A stretch of DNA of 64,000 nucleotides from Acidovorax sp. DW039 (lineage in GTDB: Bacteria; Pseudomonadota; Gammaproteobacteria; Burkholderiales; Burkholderiaceae_C), in the NCBI RefSeq assembly GCF_037101375.1, contig NZ_AP029020.1:124001-188000 (forward strand), read 5' to 3'. How positions within the stretch are numbered: position 1 is the first letter of the stretch; each line of letters starts with the position of its first letter. Position numbers and translations under genes: made by a program. This document shows positions 61,062-64,000 of the stretch, piece after piece. Below the pieces are notes generated by a model that made no database searches, was not told the DNA's origin, and saw nothing but the letters and a program-made list of their open reading frames with translations.

Positions 61062-63299
61062 ATGCACCATCGGTTTTCTCCCCTCACTCGCTGCGCACTG
61101 CGCATCGCCGCATGGGCGGCTACTTTATTGGGCGGCACAGCTCAAGCGGCCATGACGGTCACGCCCAGCAGTGTCTCAGCAGGTATGGCCACCCTCACGC
61201 TGAACTCGACCAGCGCAGGCACGGGCTCATGGGTGCTGTTGCGGTCTGGCAGCTGCGGCAGTGCAGCCCAAACCCAGGCTGGGGTGGATGGTTCAGGCAA
61301 TGCTGCGTACAGCAAGGGCAGCTTGGCACTGGCTGCCAACACCAGCAGCAACTACACCGTGCGCCGCCTTTTGCAGTCGCAGGCGTACACCGTGTGCGCC
61401 ACCAACGGCTCGGATACGGTCAGCTCCAGCTTTACTACCCAAGCCATGGCTGCCTACAACAGCCCTGCTTGGCAGGTGGTGGGCACGGCGGGGTTTTCTG
61501 CTGGTATGGCGTCTAACCAGTCCCTAACGTTCGCCCCCGACGGCACGCCCTATGTGGCGTACCAGGATGGCGGCAACAGTTCAAAGACCACCGTGATGCG
61601 CTTTGACGGAACTGCTTGGCAAGTGGTGGGCACGGCGGGGTTTTCTGCGGGTGATGCGCAGCATCAGTCACTGGCGTTCGCTCCCGATGGCATGCCCTAT
61701 GTGGCTTACCGGGATGGCGGCGCTGGCGGTAAGACCAAGGTGACGCGCTTTGACGGAGCTGTCTGGCAGGTAGTGGGCGATGCGGCGGGATTTTCTGCGG
61801 GTGATGCGCAGTATCAGTCCTTGGCATTCGCCCCCGACGGCACGCCCCATGTTGCGTACACAGATTACGGCAACAGTGGTAGGACCACGGTGACGCGCTT
61901 TGACGGAACTGCTTGGCAAGTGGTGGGCACAGCGGGTTTCTCTGCGGGCTATGCTTACAACCAGTCCTTGGCGTTCGCCCCCGACGGCACGCCCCATGTT
62001 GCATACCAAGACAGCGTCTATGGCGGTAAGACCGTAGTGATGCGCTTTGACGGAACTGCTTGGCAAGCGGTGGGCACTGCGGGATTTTCTGCGGGTAATG
62101 CGCAGTACCAGTCCTTAGCGTTCGCCCCCGACGGCACGCCCTATGTGGCATACCAGGATGGCGGCAACAGTTCAAAGACCACCGTGATGAGCTTTGACGG
62201 AACTGCTTGGCAAGTGGTGGGTACGGCGGGATTTTCTGCGGGCTATGCGTCTTACCAATCCCTGGCGTTCGCCCCCGACGGATCGCCCTATGTGGCGTAC
62301 TCGGATTACGGCAATGGTGGTAAGGCCACGGTGATGCGCTTTGACGGAACGACCTGGCAAGCGGTGGGCACGGCGGGGTTTTCTGCGGATAATGCGGCAA
62401 GTCAATCCTTGGCGGTCGCCCCCGACGGCACGCCCTATGTGGCGTACACGGATTACGGCGCCGGTACTATGACCACTGTGATGCGCCTGACAGGCACGGC
62501 ATCTGCCCCGACGGGCCTGGCAGCGGTGGTGGGCAATGGCGCAGTCACCTTGTCCTGGACAGCCCCCGCCAGCAACGGCGGCAGCGCCATACAAAGCTAC
62601 GCCGTCACAGGCACACCCGCTGGTGGCGGAGCCACGGTCAGCTGCCCCGCTCCCGTTACGACCACCACCTGCACGGTGTCTGGACTGACCAATGGAGTTA
62701 GCTACACCTTCACCGTCACTGCTACCAATGCGGCTGGCAGCAGTAACCCGTCCAGCGCTGTATCGGCTACGCCTCAGTGGAGCCAGCCAGCCCTTGCCCT
62801 GCCTGGCGGCGGTAGCGCGGCGGTCCAGATCAGCGCCCCCCCTGGATGCACCATTTCTTCAGCGCAGTTCACCAGCACCGTGGCTGCTGGCGCACCCGCA
62901 GGAGCGAGCGCTCCCAAGGGCGTGTTCAGTTTTGAGGCTGCAGGGTGTTCTAACGCAACCCTCACTGTGCGTATCGATTACCCCTCAGGGACGCTGAATG
63001 GACTGCAGCCCTACAAATACGGCCCACAGACAAGCGGTGCGGCTTCTACCTGGTTCCGGCACGGCACGATCACCGGGGACTCTGTGACATACACCATCAC
63101 GGACAACGGAGTAGGAGACAGTAATACTGCACTGGGTGCCATTGCGGACCCCTTCGCCCCTCTTTTGCTGGCAGCCACGCCCAGCGGAGTTGCTGCCATT
63201 CCTACACTCAGGGAATGGGCGTTGATCATGCTTTCGCTGTTGACTGCAGCGATCGGACTAGTTGGTCTGGGACGCTCGCGCCGCGCAGTTCCAAACTAA
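61062..63299 (+). CDS. Secreted propeller-repeat protein with FN3, anchor-U-like and IPTL-CTERM domains
   Basis: 745 residues from MHHRFSPLTRCALRIAAWAATLLGGTAQAA, a Sec signal; the frame is open further upstream but the ribosome site is weak everywhere. Residues about 136-480 contain seven repeats of about 49 aa with AWQVVGTAGFSAG, QSLAFAPDGTPYVAY and TTVMRFDGT: seven is the usual number for a closed propeller. Then a fibronectin type III domain (APTGLAAVVGNGAVTLSWTAPAS...VSGLTNGVSYTFTVTATNAAG), an anchor-U-like module (ATLTVRIDYPSGTLNGLQPYKYGP) and the IPTL-CTERM tail (IPTLREWALIMLSLL...GRSRRAVPN). Surface or secreted; partner or substrate unknown. Confidence 0.85.
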   Translation: MHHRFSPLTRCALRIAAWAATLLGGTAQAAMTVTPSSVSAGMATLTLNSTSAGTGSWVLLRSGSCGSAAQTQAGVDGSGNAAYSKGSLALAANTSSNYTVRRLLQSQAYTVCATNGSDTVSSSFTTQAMAAYNSPAWQVVGTAGFSAGMASNQSLTFAPDGTPYVAYQDGGNSSKTTVMRFDGTAWQVVGTAGFSAGDAQHQSLAFAPDGMPYVAYRDGGAGGKTKVTRFDGAVWQVVGDAAGFSAGDAQYQSLAFAPDGTPHVAYTDYGNSGRTTVTRFDGTAWQVVGTAGFSAGYAYNQSLAFAPDGTPHVAYQDSVYGGKTVVMRFDGTAWQAVGTAGFSAGNAQYQSLAFAPDGTPYVAYQDGGNSSKTTVMSFDGTAWQVVGTAGFSAGYASYQSLAFAPDGSPYVAYSDYGNGGKATVMRFDGTTWQAVGTAGFSADNAASQSLAVAPDGTPYVAYTDYGAGTMTTVMRLTGTASAPTGLAAVVGNGAVTLSWTAPASNGGSAIQSYAVTGTPAGGGATVSCPAPVTTTTCTVSGLTNGVSYTFTVTATNAAGSSNPSSAVSATPQWSQPALALPGGGSAAVQISAPPGCTISSAQFTSTVAAGAPAGASAPKGVFSFEAAGCSNATLTVRIDYPSGTLNGLQPYKYGPQTSGAASTWFRHGTITGDSVTYTITDNGVGDSNTALGAIADPFAPLLLAATPSGVAAIPTLREWALIMLSLLTAAIGLVGLGRSRRAVPN
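61467..62503 (+). repeat. Seven tandem repeats of about 147-150 bp
   Basis: In-frame array encoding units that start AWQVVGTAGFSAG. Recurring DNA includes GGGTTTTCTGCGGG or GGATTTTCTGCGGG and TTCGCCCCCGACGGCACG. The last copy is the most diverged (TTVMRLTGT). Confidence 0.88.
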
Positions 63300-63713
63300 G
63301 GGTGGAGCAAAACGCTTGCATGCCTTGCTGATCATGGCGTTAGATTGCCGTGAGATGGTGGCGGCAAGGTAGAGCGGAGCTTGCCTCGGCGCGAGGGTGG
63401 CACACCTGCAAGACCGGCTTGCGGGTGGCCTGCGTGCTTTGCTCTCCAGCGCGCCTCACCGTGAGGGTGAGACGGCAGTGGCGAAACAATGCGGCAGCGC
63501 TATGTGAGCTTTCGGGTACCTTGGCGCTGTCCCAAACCTTGATGCCTGGATTGGTTGTAGTTAACTCCATAGGGCAACTCTTCACAAATCGGTTCTGTGT
63601 GTGCCATACCGATATGCGAAGTTAAAAGCACTCATGTTGAGTAACATTGGCGTGAGCGGGGAGCCCTCAGACGCTGCGCGGGGCCCTTGACCCCTGATAT
63701 TCGGTTATCACGC
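63300..63713. other. 414-base gap without a recognisable gene
   Basis: Follows the second IPTL-CTERM gene. Small frames occur on both strands but none has a known motif or a good ribosome site. No array, tRNA or convincing terminator was recognised. Confidence 0.4.
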
Positions 63714-64000
63714 TCACTGCACGTGAACTTGCACCATGCATGTAAGCAGCTTGCGGCTAGTCATCCACAGACTTGGCAACGCAAACAACGTGACGATCTG
63801 TGCCGTGTTCCTCTTGTGCCCACGGTAGCGCACTTTCACATACCCAAAACTGCTGCTTGAGCGCCCTGACCGGGTGCTCCATGTTGACGCCGATGCTCGC
63901 TTTAGGCCAACCAGCGCATCCACAGGCTTGTGCTTGTCAAAAGCCCAGCATAAGCCCGGGCGCATGGTCATACGCCAGCGTACGTTCAGTTCGCTTGGCA
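63714..64000 (-). pseudogene. IS5-family transposase, C-terminal remnant running off the window
   Basis: The minus strand reads KASIGVNMEHPVRALKQQF, then after one extra T the frame continues GYVKVRYRGHKRNTAQIVTLFALPSLWM to a stop at 63714. This is the typical C-terminus of IS5-group transposases, with the catalytic Glu in MEHPVRALK. The upstream part has a stop and a frame change, so it is decayed. Confidence 0.72.

Noticed and set aside
63340..63625. Two overlapping small frames near the window end
   Set aside because: Neither has a motif, start signal or neighbour context that supports a gene.

Overview
The window looks like a chromosomal accessory region from a beta-proteobacterium of the Burkholderiales, most likely Comamonadaceae. 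The reasons are the fused cat/ben operon, two Bug-type (TctC) periplasmic binding proteins, paired DUF1302/DUF1329 genes, two IPTL-CTERM surface proteins and many IS3/IS5/IS30-type elements. No rRNA, tRNA or CRISPR array was seen. All calls come from reading the sequence by eye and from remembered family motifs; no search was run.

Region 1 (1-9.4 kb, + strand, GC-rich) is a near-complete benzoate to beta-ketoadipate operon: catB (5' end outside the window), catA, benABCD, benK, catD, catC and a Bug-type binding protein. Benzoate is imported by BenK, dihydroxylated by BenABC, rearomatised to catechol by BenD, cleaved ortho by CatA and carried through CatB, CatC and CatD to beta-ketoadipate. 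Stem-loops sit in most of the longer gaps between genes.

Region 2 (9.4-11.7 kb) is a compound insertion: an apparently functional IS5/IS427-type element sits exactly at the tip of a decayed IS4-type element, at the stop codon of the Bug gene.

Region 3 (11.7-24.2 kb, visibly lower GC) is a regulator-rich accessory cluster: thioesterase-like protein, MarR, LysR, a beta-hydroxyacid dehydrogenase, an SRPBCC protein, PadR with operator-like palindromes, a Tat-exported tannase-like hydrolase, an exported protein of unknown function, a XenA-type flavoenzyme and a DHA2 exporter, then a decayed IS3 element and a GreA/B-like protein.

Region 4 (24.5-44 kb, nearly all - strand) is a second aromatic catabolic block. 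Its core operon encodes a LigJ-type 4-oxalomesaconate hydratase, a LigB-type extradiol dioxygenase, an HpcH/HpaI aldolase, a second amidohydrolase, a ThDP enzyme, a Bug protein and two divergent 4,5-dihydroxyphthalate-decarboxylase-like proteins. This points to gallate or a similar tri-hydroxylated or carboxylated aromatic. It is followed by an exported lipoprotein homologous to the unknown protein of region 3, an AraC regulator, a lactonase-type propeller and a TolB-like propeller. Upstream lies a DUF1302-DUF1329-YCF48-MMPL export/uptake operon whose MMPL gene is cut down to a stub.

Region 5 (44.4-57.6 kb) holds a tandem-domain methylglyoxal-synthase-like gene and then an insertion-sequence graveyard (IS30, several IS3, IS5), all with broken transposases. 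Functional-looking islands survive in it: a Tat lipoprotein amidase, a LuxR-type regulator, and a HAD hydrolase/M20 amidohydrolase/cupin group.

Region 6 (57.8-63.3 kb) carries two consecutive large secreted repeat proteins: 14 RCC1-like repeats of about 41 aa, and 7 propeller repeats of about 49 aa. They share a C-terminal anchor-U-like module and an IPTL-CTERM tail. The window ends in another IS5-family remnant.
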